Part shown: in pieces, positions 11,345 to 20,534 of the stretch
Numbering within the stretch: position 1 is the stretch's first letter
Layout of the letters: the number at the start of each line of letters is the position of its first letter
Assembly (NCBI GenBank): GCA_964007475.1
Contig: CAXFZM010000257.1
Span: 37,763 to 101,762, forward strand
Length of the DNA: 64,000 bases
Reading direction: 5' to 3'
DNA from: Hybos culiciformis
Taxonomy: Eukaryota > Arthropoda > Insecta > Diptera > Hybotidae
Notes under the pieces: model-generated
Databases searched by the model: none
Seen by the model: only the letters and a program-made list of their open reading frames with translations
Told to the model about the DNA's origin: nothing
Translations under genes and position numbers: made by a program

Positions 11345-11462
11345 AATAGAGAAAAAAAAGAAAAGAAAAAGTGAACATGATTTTTTTATTTATTTTTTTT
11401 TATGAAATTTATTTTAAAAATAAATTTTTAATTTGAAATTATTTTTTAAATAAAAATAAAAA

Positions 11463-12506
11463 ATGGAAACAATCCCGGAACAATCCAAGTGTGAAGAAAT
11501 GTCAATATCTTCAACACCATCTCCAGAAAATCTTCGAATATGTTTGGTTGGAGATTGTGCAAACGATAATGCAGTTTTACAGGCGGCACGAACATTTGGT
11601 GTACCTGTAATAACATCAGAAAATGGTTCTGATGATATCGGAATCATCATCATGGACAACATATTTTATTTTAAATAGTTTTGAAGGACCAATATTTGAT
11701 GAAATTCATAAAACAAATCATAGAATAATGGGACCGCCGGCCTTGAAACAAGCTGCCGAATCAAAAGAAGGTTTAGTTCATAGTAGTCGTCCACTTTATA
11801 ATTATTCAATGCGAGGGGTTGTAACTTGTTTCACTGGTATTAGGAAAAAAGATAAATTGACAAGACTTGTAAATTTAATACATTCAATGGGTGGATCAAT
11901 TCGTAAAGATATGAACTCCAAAGTTACTCATCTTATATGCAACACAAGCGGTGGAGAAAAATATCAATATGCAATGACATTTAGATTAACCGTTGTAAGA
12001 TCTGATTGGGTGTATGATGCGTGGAATAATAAAGATATACCAAATATTAAAGTCATTAAAGATCAATTTACAAAGCAGTATAAATTGAAAGCATTTGAGG
12101 GCCAAAAAATTTGTTTTTTCGGTTTTCCACCTGATGAATATCAGCATATGTGTAAAGTTTTAAAAGATAATGGTGGCATTCCAACTGATTTAGAAGATCC
12201 CGATTGTACTCATGTGGTGGTCGATGAACACTCAACACAAAAGAAACCAGAACCTAAAAATACAAAAACACCAATTTTAAAATCGGATTGGTTTTGGTAT
12301 TCAATTCAGAATGGTTACGCCGATGAAATGGATTATCTTTTTGGAGTTTATTTAAACAGTATGGCAAATACGCCGAGTGCTGATCGACTTGAGTTAGTTT
12401 TAATAAACGGAAACGGAAACGTTTTTCACAAAGACTACAACTCGAAGGCGGCGATCATCAGTTTCTGATGCAGGATTACTGTCAGTATCGGGAAGTTTTT
12501 TGGATT
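11463..12506 (+). pseudogene. Ect2/pbl-like: Ect2/pebble BRCT region, frameshifted
   Basis: Encodes the N-terminal part of the Rho guanine exchange factor Ect2 (Drosophila pebble), which drives cytokinesis. The family has three BRCT repeats, then a nuclear-localisation segment, then DH and PH domains. Seen here: a first BRCT-like part (11463 to ~11640, 'NLRICLVGDCAND'), the linker 'YFILNSFEGPIFD', a second BRCT ('MRGVVTCFTGIRK' to 'VVRSDWVYDAWN') and a third ('GQKICFFGFPPDE' to 'ILKSDWFWYSIQNG'). A frame change is needed at about 11640-11655 and another at about 12425-12435. After the second, the frame reads a basic 'RRRRSSVSDAGLL' segment like that of Ect2 and stops at TTGGATT|GTAAGT (donor at 12507). 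No DH or PH exon is in the window. Two readings are possible: a real large 5' exon with indel errors and a long intron, or a truncated duplicate. The donor argues against a processed retrocopy. Confidence 0.75.
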
Positions 12507-13400
12507 GTAAGTTAACTAAAAGAGCTTAATAATAAGTAATTTGATAATAAGGAGAAATATAAAAACATAGTTGGCGTAATAATAAGAAAAATACACAACA
12601 TAGCTGGCATGATAATTAGAAAAATATAAAACATAGAAAGGGAGATTTTAAGTTATCGAAGAAGATATGTTGGAAGACGTGGAAGCGTTGTTATAAAAAA
12701 AAAGAAAAACCAGAAAACAGACGGAAAAATTCAAATGTTTGCCATTCATGCCATTAAAGTGTAAACGTAATGGCAACATCTTACCATTTTACGGTGTTAC
12801 TATTTAATGGAAAGGCTATTTTTGAACATTAATTTTTCTATAGTGTGAACACTTTCCATTTCAATGGCAACACAGAAATTAATGGACATTTTTACCATTA
12901 GCCATTAGCCATTAGGTGTAAATGTAGCATAAGACTCCAAATCATTTTATTTGGTTTAAAAAAAAAAAAAAACAGAATTAATAAGTTGTCTCCACTCCCC
13001 ATCTAATTACTCAACATCATCTACATCTTCAACAAAATTAGGGAACGTTTTAAGCAAATGTACTTAAGTGGATCCCAAATTCTTTGGATCTATAATTTCA
13101 ATCTGCTTTAAAAAAGGGTCATTAAAATTAAATCCTTAAAAAATCGAATACATTAAACAGTTTTCTTAGCATCATAGACCATAACAAGAAAATAGTTTAA
13201 GAGAAATATTTAAAAATGAAAGAACGAAAAAGCAGTAGATTTTATTAAAAAGCAGTATGGCAGTAGATAATATCAAAAAGCAGTAGATCTACTGCTAAAG
13301 CTGTAGAACGACAGCACTGATCGTGTGTTCATAGGGGCCACTAATTTTTTTAATTTAACAATTTATTAATTTACAGTTTTTTTAAGTTTAAAAAAGAAAA
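12507..13400. other. non-coding, MITE remnants
   Basis: No gene seen. From about 12735 to 12930, short sense and inverted CCATTAA/TTAATGG motifs and the end TAGGTGTAAATGTAGCATAAG (cut as AGGTGTAAATGTAGCATAAG) suggest a MITE; a similar end occurs inverted near 6.84 kb. From 13230 to 13320, AGCAGTAGAT motifs in both orientations resemble those at 6.58-6.66 kb. Confidence 0.4.
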
Positions 13401-13410
13401 TACTCCCATG

Positions 13411-13610
13411 AGCATGAACGAAGCTCAAAAAATACATTTAATCAAATTCATGCAGAATCATGATAAATTAGCAAAAAATAAGCTTTAATAAAATAGTAGC
13501 GGCAGGGACAAACGAACTACAAATTATCTGAACTTGTTGTCTCGCAAAATTGAAAATGATATTAATCCAGATCAAAGAAAATTAAGTATTAAGAAGGGAA
13601 ACGATCGAAG
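13411..13610 (+). pseudogene. possible MADF/Myb-like DNA-binding domain fragment
   Basis: After an ATG at 13411 the frame reads 'MSMNEAQKIHLIKFMQNHD', the kind of opening found in insect MADF/Myb-SANT-like regulators of transposon origin. About 25 codons later the frame breaks; a shifted frame continues 'NDINPDQRKLSIKKGND'. Only a fragment of one domain remains and no further exon was recognised. Assignment is by similarity of the opening only. Confidence 0.35.
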
Positions 13611-13942
13611 GGTTTTTTTAAGGCTAAAATTTTTTGTTTGTATTGGTCATTCATATTTTTATAAATTCATTCAGGCATGTAGTTAAAAAAACTGAAAATT
13701 TGTAAAACAATACCATAATATCCGAAGTTTGAGATTTTTGAATATTATCTATTGTTGAAGAAGATGAAGTCAAAAAAGCAAAGAATTAATTCGTTAAAAA
13801 ATAAAAAATAAATAATATATACAATTTCATCATTAACAATATCAGCTCCATGAACTTATTTTATCTCAATTTCAATGCCAGGAAATTAATCTAAAAATTT
13901 AAAAGGTATAACAAAATAAAAACAACTATCAAATTAATTTTT

Positions 13943-13961
13943 GAAGTTTATACTTCTTTAG
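13943..13961 (+). repeat. small hairpin motif, copy 1
   Basis: GAAGTTTATACTTCTTTAG: a 5-bp inverted repeat around TTAT, followed by TTTAG. The same motif occurs at 14875 and 16678 at the ends of satellite blocks, and in inverse form near 16801. It looks like the terminus of a mobile element. Confidence 0.6.
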
Positions 13962-14164
13962 GCGCGTTGTATGATATAATTGAGTAATTCTGTAAGGGGT
14001 TATTTTCATTCTACTCATTCGACATTCGAAATCGAATTCGAACTGACATGGTTTTTGACGTTTCAACACTCAAAAAAATTAGTGGTCCACTCAATAATCA
14101 TTTGTCATTTATAAAAACAAAATAATTTGGCCCGAAAAAATTAAATTCAAATTAATTAATTTTA

Positions 14165-14874
14165 AAAATCTTTCGTTAGGTCGTGCCGGAGCAAAATATA
14201 CGAAAATTTTTTTTTTTTTCAAAATAGGTAGCTCCGATGAAATTAATATTACATGAAAAAAAAATTTTGGGTGGGGAGCTACGGTTAGGTCGTATATTTT
14301 CGTATATTTTGCTCCGATATACGAAATTTTTTTTTTTTTTAAATAGGTAGCTCCGGTGAAATTAAGATTACCTGAAAAAAAAATTTTGGGTGGGGAGGTA
14401 CGGTTAGGTCGTGCTAGACCAAAATATACGAAAATATTTTTTTTTTTAAATAGGTAGCTCCGGTGAAATTTAGATTACCAGCCGAAAAATTTTTGGGCAG
14501 GGAGGTACGGTTAGGTCGTGCCGACGCAAAATATACGAAAAAAATTTTTTTTTTCAAAATAGGTAGCTCCGGTGAAATTAATATTACCTGAAAAAATTTT
14601 TGGGTGGAGAGCTACGGTTAGGTCGTGCCGGAACAAAATATACTAAATTTTTTTTTTTTTTTTCAATATAGGTAGCTCCGGTGAAATTAATATTACCTGA
14701 AAAAAAATTTTTGGGTGCGGAGCTACAGTTAGGTCGTGCCGGAGCAAAATATACTAAAAAAAATTTTTTTTTTCAAAATAGGTAGCTCCGGTGAAATTAT
14801 TATTACCTGAAAAAAAATTTTTGGGTGGGGAGCTACGGTTAGGTCGTGCCGGAGCAAAATATACGAAATTTTTT
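14165..14874 (+). repeat. ~108-bp satellite, block 1
   Basis: About seven tandem units. Each contains GGTAGCTCCGGTGAAATTA, ATTACCTGAAAAAA, TTTTGGGTGGGGAGCTACGG, TTAGGTCGTGCCGGAGCAAA and ATATACGAAA plus a T run. GTAGCTCC and GGAGCTAC within a unit are inverse, giving internal dyads. The block ends directly at the hairpin motif at 14875. Open frames across it are repeat read-through. Confidence 0.9.
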
Positions 14875-15160
14875 GAAGTTTATACTTCTTTAGCGGCGTT
14901 TGATGAATTTTGGTAGAGGGTAAAAATCCATTTTCATATAGAATTTTTCTCAGAATCGTCATCATTTTTCTCAGAAAAATTAGAATAAGAATACTTATTT
15001 TTTTATTATATTTAAGAAACCCAAAATCATATGGACAATATGGCTTAGTGGCTAGAACATCAGACTTTAAGTCTGAAGGTGCCTGGTTCGATTCCCAATG
15101 ACAAGATTTTTTAATTTCAAATATATGTATATATAGCACCCAATATTACAAGCAAAAAAA
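14875..15160 (+). other. spacer between satellite blocks, with hairpin end
   Basis: Starts with the hairpin motif GAAGTTTATACTTCTTTAG (copy 2) followed by CGGCGTT..GGTAGAGGGTAAAA, the same context as at 16678. Contains the tRNA-like sequence at 15045-15117. No gene. Confidence 0.6.
15045..15117 (+). repeat. tRNA-like sequence, probably SINE-derived
   Basis: Has an A-box-like TGGCTTAGTGGCTAGAACA, an anticodon arm TCAGA-CTTTAAG-TCTGA (5-bp stem, 7-base loop with a TTA at the anticodon position) and a B-box GGTTCGATTCC. The T-stem does not pair and no good acceptor stem can be drawn, so it is not a functional tRNA. Confidence 0.55.
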
Positions 15161-15162
15161 GC

Positions 15163-16677
15163 TACGGTTAGGTCGTGCCGGAGCAAAATATACGAAAAAT
15201 GTTTTTTTTTTTAAATAGGTAGCTCCGGTGAAATTAAGATTAGCTGAAAAAAAAATTTTGGGTGGGGAGCTACGGTTAGGTCGTGGCGGAGCAAAATATA
15301 CGAAATTTTCTATTTTTTCGAAAATATGTAGCTTCGGTGAAATTAAGATTACCTGAAACAAAATGTTGGGTGGGGAGCTACGGTTAGGTCGTGCCGGAGC
15401 AAAATATACGAAATTTTTTTTTTCAAAATAGGTAGCTCCGGTGAAATTAAGATTACCTGAAAAAAAATTTTTGGGTGGGGAGCTACGGTTAGGTCGTGCC
15501 GGAGCAAAATATACGAAATTTTTTTTTTTTTTTAAATAGGGAGCTCCGGAGAAATTAATATTAACTGAAAAAAAAATTTTGGGTGGGGAGCTACGGTTAG
15601 GTCGTGCCGGAGCAAAATATACGAAAATTTTTTTTTTTCAAAATAGGTAGCTCCGGTGAAATTATTATTACCTGAAAAAAAATGTTTGGGTGGGGAGGTA
15701 CGGTTAGGTCGTGCCGGAGCAAAATATACGAAAATTTTGTTTTTAAATAGGTAGCTCCGGTGAAATTAATATTACCTGAAAAAAAATTTTGGGTGGGGAG
15801 CTACGGTTAGGTCGTGCCGGAGTAAAATATACGAAAATTTTTTTTTTCAAAATAGGTAGCTCCAGTGAAATTAATATTACCTGAAAAAAAATTTTTGGGT
15901 GGGGAGCTACGGTTAGGTCGTGCCGGAGCAAAATATACGAAAATTTTTTTTTTTTTAAATAGGGAGCTCCGGTGAAATTAATTACCTGAAAAAAAATTTT
16001 TGGGTGGGGAGCTACGGTTCGGTCGTACCGGAGCAAAATATACGAAATTTTTTTTTTTCAAAATAGGTAGCTCCGGTGAAATTATTATTACCTGAAAATA
16101 AAATGTTTGGGTGGGGAGGTACGGTTAGGTCGTGCCGGAGCAAAATATACGAAAATTTTTTTTTTTTTAAGTACGGAGCTCCGGTGAAATTAATATTACC
16201 TGAAAAAAAGTTTTTGGGTGGGGAGCTACGGTTAGGTCGTGCCGGAGCAAAATATACGAAAAATTATTTTTTTTTTCAAAATAGGTAGCTCCGGTGAAAT
16301 TAATATTAACTGAAAAAAATTTTTTGGGTGGGGAGCTACGTTTAGGTCGTGCCGGAGCAAAATATACGAAAATTTTTTTTTTTTTAAATAGGTAGCTCCG
16401 GTGAAATTAAGATTACCAGCCGAAACATTTTGGGTGGGAGCTACGGTTAGATAGTGCCAGAGCAAAATATACGAAATTTTTTTTTTTTTTAAATAGGTAG
16501 CTCCGGCGAAATTAATATTACCTGAAAAAAAATGTTTGGGTGGGGAGCTACGGTTAGGTCGTGCCGGAGCAAAATATACTAAATTTTTTTAATAGGTAGC
16601 TCCGGTGAAATTAAGATTACCTGAAAAAAAAATTTTGGGTGGGGAGCTACGGTTACGAAATATACGAATTTTTTTTT
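15163..16677 (+). repeat. ~108-bp satellite, block 2
   Basis: About fourteen units of the same satellite as at 14165-14874, differing by point changes, loss of single bases in the A/T runs and occasional GGTAGC/GGGAGC exchange. It ends directly at the hairpin motif at 16678. All open frames inside it, on both strands, are repeat artefacts. Confidence 0.9.
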
Positions 16678-16696
16678 GAAGTTTATACTTCTTTAG
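16678..16696 (+). repeat. small hairpin motif, copy 3
   Basis: GAAGTTTATACTTCTTTAG again, immediately after the last satellite unit. A near-inverse copy (AAGTATAAACTTCTATAGG) follows at about 16801. Confidence 0.6.
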
Positions 16697-17468
16697 CCGC
16701 GTTGTGCGGTTTTTTGGTAGAGGGTAAAATATTTTAATTTACATTTTGTACTCAGCAGCCTATCATTTGTAGCCACTGTTATTTCATATTCTAAATCTTT
16801 AAGTATAAACTTCTATAGGCAGTTCTATGACTGCTTCGTGTTTTTTTTTAAATAATATATTATTTTTTGAAATTGCCGATTTTTGCATTTCTGCAGATGA
16901 AAAATTTGTTTGTTTTTTGCCTCGCATCCCGTGACCATATATTTAAGTTTTCGAGGCATTTTTACTCACAAAATTATTTATTTAATTATTTCTTTTTGTT
17001 CATATATTTTATTTTTTAAAATATTATTGATAACTTTTTTTTTTTAAAAAGAAACTGACACAAAAAGCAACTCGTTACACTTTAATATAACATAACGAAA
17101 TTGCCACAACCTTATTTGTTTATTTTATTTTATATTTTGAAGACGCGTTTAAATCCCAAAATATAGTTTGATGACGCGTTTAAATCCCAATTCTTCATAT
17201 AAAATTAGAACAAAAAAAAAACATTCTATCCTTGTCTAAAATTATTTTTATTCTGCGTTTCACTTCTTAATAATTAATTTTCTTTGTCCAGATTTATAAC
17301 AATTGTGCTTCGTTTAAAAAAAATTTAAGAATTTCAAATTTCCTAATGTATTTTGTTACTGTGAATTAATGTCAAAAAAAAGTTTTCGGGTGAACACTTT
17401 TTTTCATAAAATTTCAAATGTTAATAACAAAGCTGCCAGAGTAGGATTTTTTTCCCAAAATTAAGAGG
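16697..17468. other. non-coding AT-rich DNA
   Basis: No gene. Includes the inverted hairpin motif near 16801 and two direct copies of GACGCGTTTAAATCCCAA at about 17142 and 17173. Confidence 0.4.
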
Positions 17469-17469
17469 A

Positions 17470-18156
17470 TTTTATTACATCGGGGATGGGGGTTGTCCGC
17501 GGGACATTTGTCCGCGATTTGTTTTTGTATCGCGGACATAAAAATGACATTTGTCCGCGATTCGAAATGTCTTTTGTATGCCGTGGACAAATCAATCGCG
17601 GACAAATGACATTTTGCAAAATGACATTTGTCCGCTAAAAATTTAAAAAAGCAATCGCGGACAAATGACATTTTGTGGTTCACGTAATCTGCAGTATCTC
17701 CAAAATTGAAAAATCAATCGCTGACAAATGACATTTTGCAAAATGACATTTGTCCGCTAAAAAAACTGAAAAATCAATCGCGGACAAATGACATATTGCA
17801 AAATGACATTTGTCCGCTAAAAATTAAAAATTTCAATCGCGGACAAATGACATTTTGCAAAATGACATTTGTCCGCTAAAAATTCGAAAAATCAATCGCG
17901 GACAAATGACATTTTGCAAAATGACATTTGTCCGCTAAAGTTAGAAAATTCAATCGCGGACAAATGTCATTTTGCAGAATGTCATTTGTTCGCTAATTAT
18001 GAGACATTTGTCCAAGGCGGACAAATGTCATTTTACAATCGCGGACAAATGACGTTTTGCAAAATGACATTTGTCCACGAAGTTTTCCATACAAATTTCA
18101 TCGCGGACAAATGTCCGGCGGACAAATGTCACGGCGCCATCGGGGATGTAATAAAA
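17470..18156. mobile_element. MITE built of tandem palindromes
   Basis: The outer ends are inverted (ATTTTATTACATC on both sides, 13 bp). Inside are about six tandem ~64-bp units. Each is a near-perfect palindrome: GCGGACAAATGACATTTT, then GC, then AAAATGACATTTGTCCGC, joined by short AT-rich spacers. Every unit could extrude a cruciform. No transposase is present and no clear target duplication was seen. Open frames at 17414-17683 and 17869-18174 are repeat artefacts. Confidence 0.8.
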
Positions 18157-19000
18157 TTATTTATGAACAAATAATTATTGTACAAGGAAAATCTGAGGAA
18201 ATTTGTGGATTTTTTTTTATGTGGCATTTTAGTTACAATTGAATTTGAAATTCACAACAAAAAAAAATTTTAAATTTTACACTAACAAAATACATTAGGA
18301 ATTTGAAATTCTTAAATTTTTTAAGGGTGTAGCACAAATAATGTTGAAGAACTCTTTCCAAAAATGCAATGATTGCATTAAGGGTATTACCATAAAGGAA
18401 GTATAAATATGAGAAATTTATTCCATACAAAAATATGAAATCAAAAAACAATTGGAATAGTAATTTATTATAGACAGACATTTTTTATATTGGAATTTTT
18501 TGTATGGAATGAATTTCTTATTTATGCTTACTTTGTGGTATTACTAACTTTACCCGTTTCTAAAAGTGAGAGATTTTTCCAAAATTAAAACTGATCAAAA
18601 ATTACTTGAGATCAACTATCGGGCAAGAAAAATGGAATGGGTTGGCAATAGTCTCCATAGCTACGAATAAATACTAAAGGTAGAGTAAATCCAGCTCTAG
18701 CAGGAAGTATCTCTCTTACATGTATTAGTGAGACCAATACATTTACAGTACAGGGTGTTTTATATAAAATCACAATATTTTTTTTTACTGTTTTAGATTT
18801 CTTTTTTCCACAACACCTTTGAGGTAAAGAAATAGTTGCGTTTTTTAAAGTGGTATCCCCAGGAGGCCTAATCCACTATTTATTTATTTAGATATTTTTA
18901 ATACAAACATATACATATTTACAAATATAAATACTAAAAATATTAAATACATTACATTAAATTATATACAAATATACAAAATTAAAAAAGAATTATAATT
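18157..19000. other. non-coding; possible LINE 3' tail
   Basis: No gene recognised. ATTTATTTATTTAG at about 18880 followed by AT-rich DNA resembles the 3' end of the minus-strand LINE at 60.96 kb, so a short LINE tail is possible. Confidence 0.3.
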
Positions 19001-19202
19001 AAACCCATGTTACTCTTACACCTTACTGCAACTAATCTCAATACTATGGCTGTAATATTATTGTGGTTACTGTCAAAAATAGAACTCTATAAAAATAGAA
19101 AATTATAATTATTATTATAACCTTACAAAATATTTTAGAAACTCTTACACCTTACTGCAACTAATCTCAATACTATGGCTGTAATATTAATGTGATTACT
19201 AG
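19001..19202. repeat. ~65-bp direct duplication
   Basis: ACTCTTACACCTTACTGCAA through CTAATCTCAATACTATGGC and GTAATATTA is present at about 19012 and again at about 19141. Between the copies lies a segment (CAAAAATAGAACTCTATAAA to TAACCTTACAA) whose inverse is found at about 23920-23985. Confidence 0.65.
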
Positions 19203-19440
19203 GGTTGTGATTTTTAGGTAATTACCTTTTTTCAGTCGTGCGTAATAACAGATTTTTATTAAAATATCTCCACGTTTCGAAAAATTTGCTGTAATTTGAG
19301 CCCAATATGTTAGCGACTTTTTCTACCTATTTCATGTTTTAGCGACTATTTCGACTTTTTTGACTTTTACTGACTTTTTTAAACATTTTTGACTTTTTTA
19401 GGAACTATTTTACCAATTTTGCCGTCATAATGAAAAACAT

Positions 19441-19647
19441 GAATTTTTCAATTTTGAAAAAAATTTCAAACATGATATCTGGCGGAAGATTGATATTTGC
19501 GAGCAATATAAAGTTCAGGAAATATTTCCCTTTAAGTATGCCCCTATTACATCGACAGAAGTTGAAAGATCATTTTCTATACATAAAAATCTTTTCAGAT
19601 CTAACCGACAAAAATTTGAATTCGAAAATTTACGAAAGCATTTGTAA
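19441..19647 (+). pseudogene. hAT-like transposase, C-terminal fragment
   Basis: The frame ending at the TAA at 19645-19647 reads '..FKYAPITSTEVERSFSIHK' and then 'RSNRQKFEFENLRKHL'. This matches the C-terminal dimerisation region of a hAT-derived family common in arthropods (pattern YAP-T-EVERSFS-K-L---R--F---NL-KH). The upstream part of the transposase is absent. It sits just before the left copy of the ~670-bp direct repeat. Confidence 0.6.
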
Positions 19648-19776
19648 TTTATTGCAATAAATCAATCAATAATTAATAAACTCGTTTTTACATTTTTATT
19701 TCAAAATCCATGTTAATTTTTTAAGTTTTTTGTGCAATGAAATTTATATTTTTTTTTAACTTTTAAATGAAATTGC

Positions 19777-20440
19777 TATATTAAGAGCAAGATTCTGAGA
19801 GGTTGAACCACCTGTGATTCACACCATCTCCGATTTGTCCCAAAAAATTACCAGTTGTTACTAACCTTACTAAATGGTTGAATCCAAATTTTTTTGCTTC
19901 TATGTTGTACCGTTCATGTTTTGTGACCTTCTGAAGGTTGACTTTTAAATGACGAAAAAGCCCGTTTCTGTGAAACATGAAAAATGTTTTTGTCTGTACA
20001 TTATTGCGCGAACAACTTGCCACCAGTATTTCTTCTGTTATGGACTGTACCACCATAGACCTTTATGAAACATACCACAAGATCATGGCAAGTCGATTGC
20101 GCAAGGTCATTGAAGGTCGAGAAAAGTCAAGATTTTTATGCTTTTCTCCATTTTCAAACCCGAACTACACCTTGCGCAAATGACCACTGCAAACAAGGTT
20201 TCACTAGATAGAGCTATATTAGTACTATTAATAATTATATAAAACATTGATGCAAGTTGAATGCGCTGGCAGTAATGTTGTGACAAAATCGCTAAATTTC
20301 CAAAATTTAGGGCACATTCAGCCTCCTGTATCTCGCTGCGCGAACAATATTTTCAAACCGCACTGATACTATTTAAAGGCTACTTTACTGTACTTAATAG
20401 AAAAATAAAGTTTACTGAGTCAAGTTGACCAGAAAAATAA
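19777..20440. repeat. ~670-bp direct repeat, left copy
   Basis: Begins TATATTAAGAGCAAGATTCT and runs to TTGACCAGAAAAATAA. It differs from the right copy by a handful of substitutions and short gaps; the right copy has a ~15-bp insertion near 24247. A minus-strand frame of about 80 codons is open in both copies with only a few residue differences ('SITEEILVASCSRNNVQTKT', 'FGFNHLVRL'). The protein was not recognised. Confidence 0.85.
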
Positions 20441-20534
20441 AAAAAAAATTATAACATTGATGTATTTTTCTGTTTTAATCAAGTATTAATATTACATTTT
20501 GAAATCTATTTTCAATACTTTATTCCTCAAATTT

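Noticed and set aside
14729..16465. Open frames of 60-136 codons within the satellite
   Set aside because: Same peptide repeated with the satellite unit on both strands; no start context, no homologue expected.
17570..18130. Regularly spaced palindromic repeats resembling a CRISPR array
   Set aside because: Eukaryotic context, spacers are short and near-identical, the array lies within inverted ends, and there are no cas genes.
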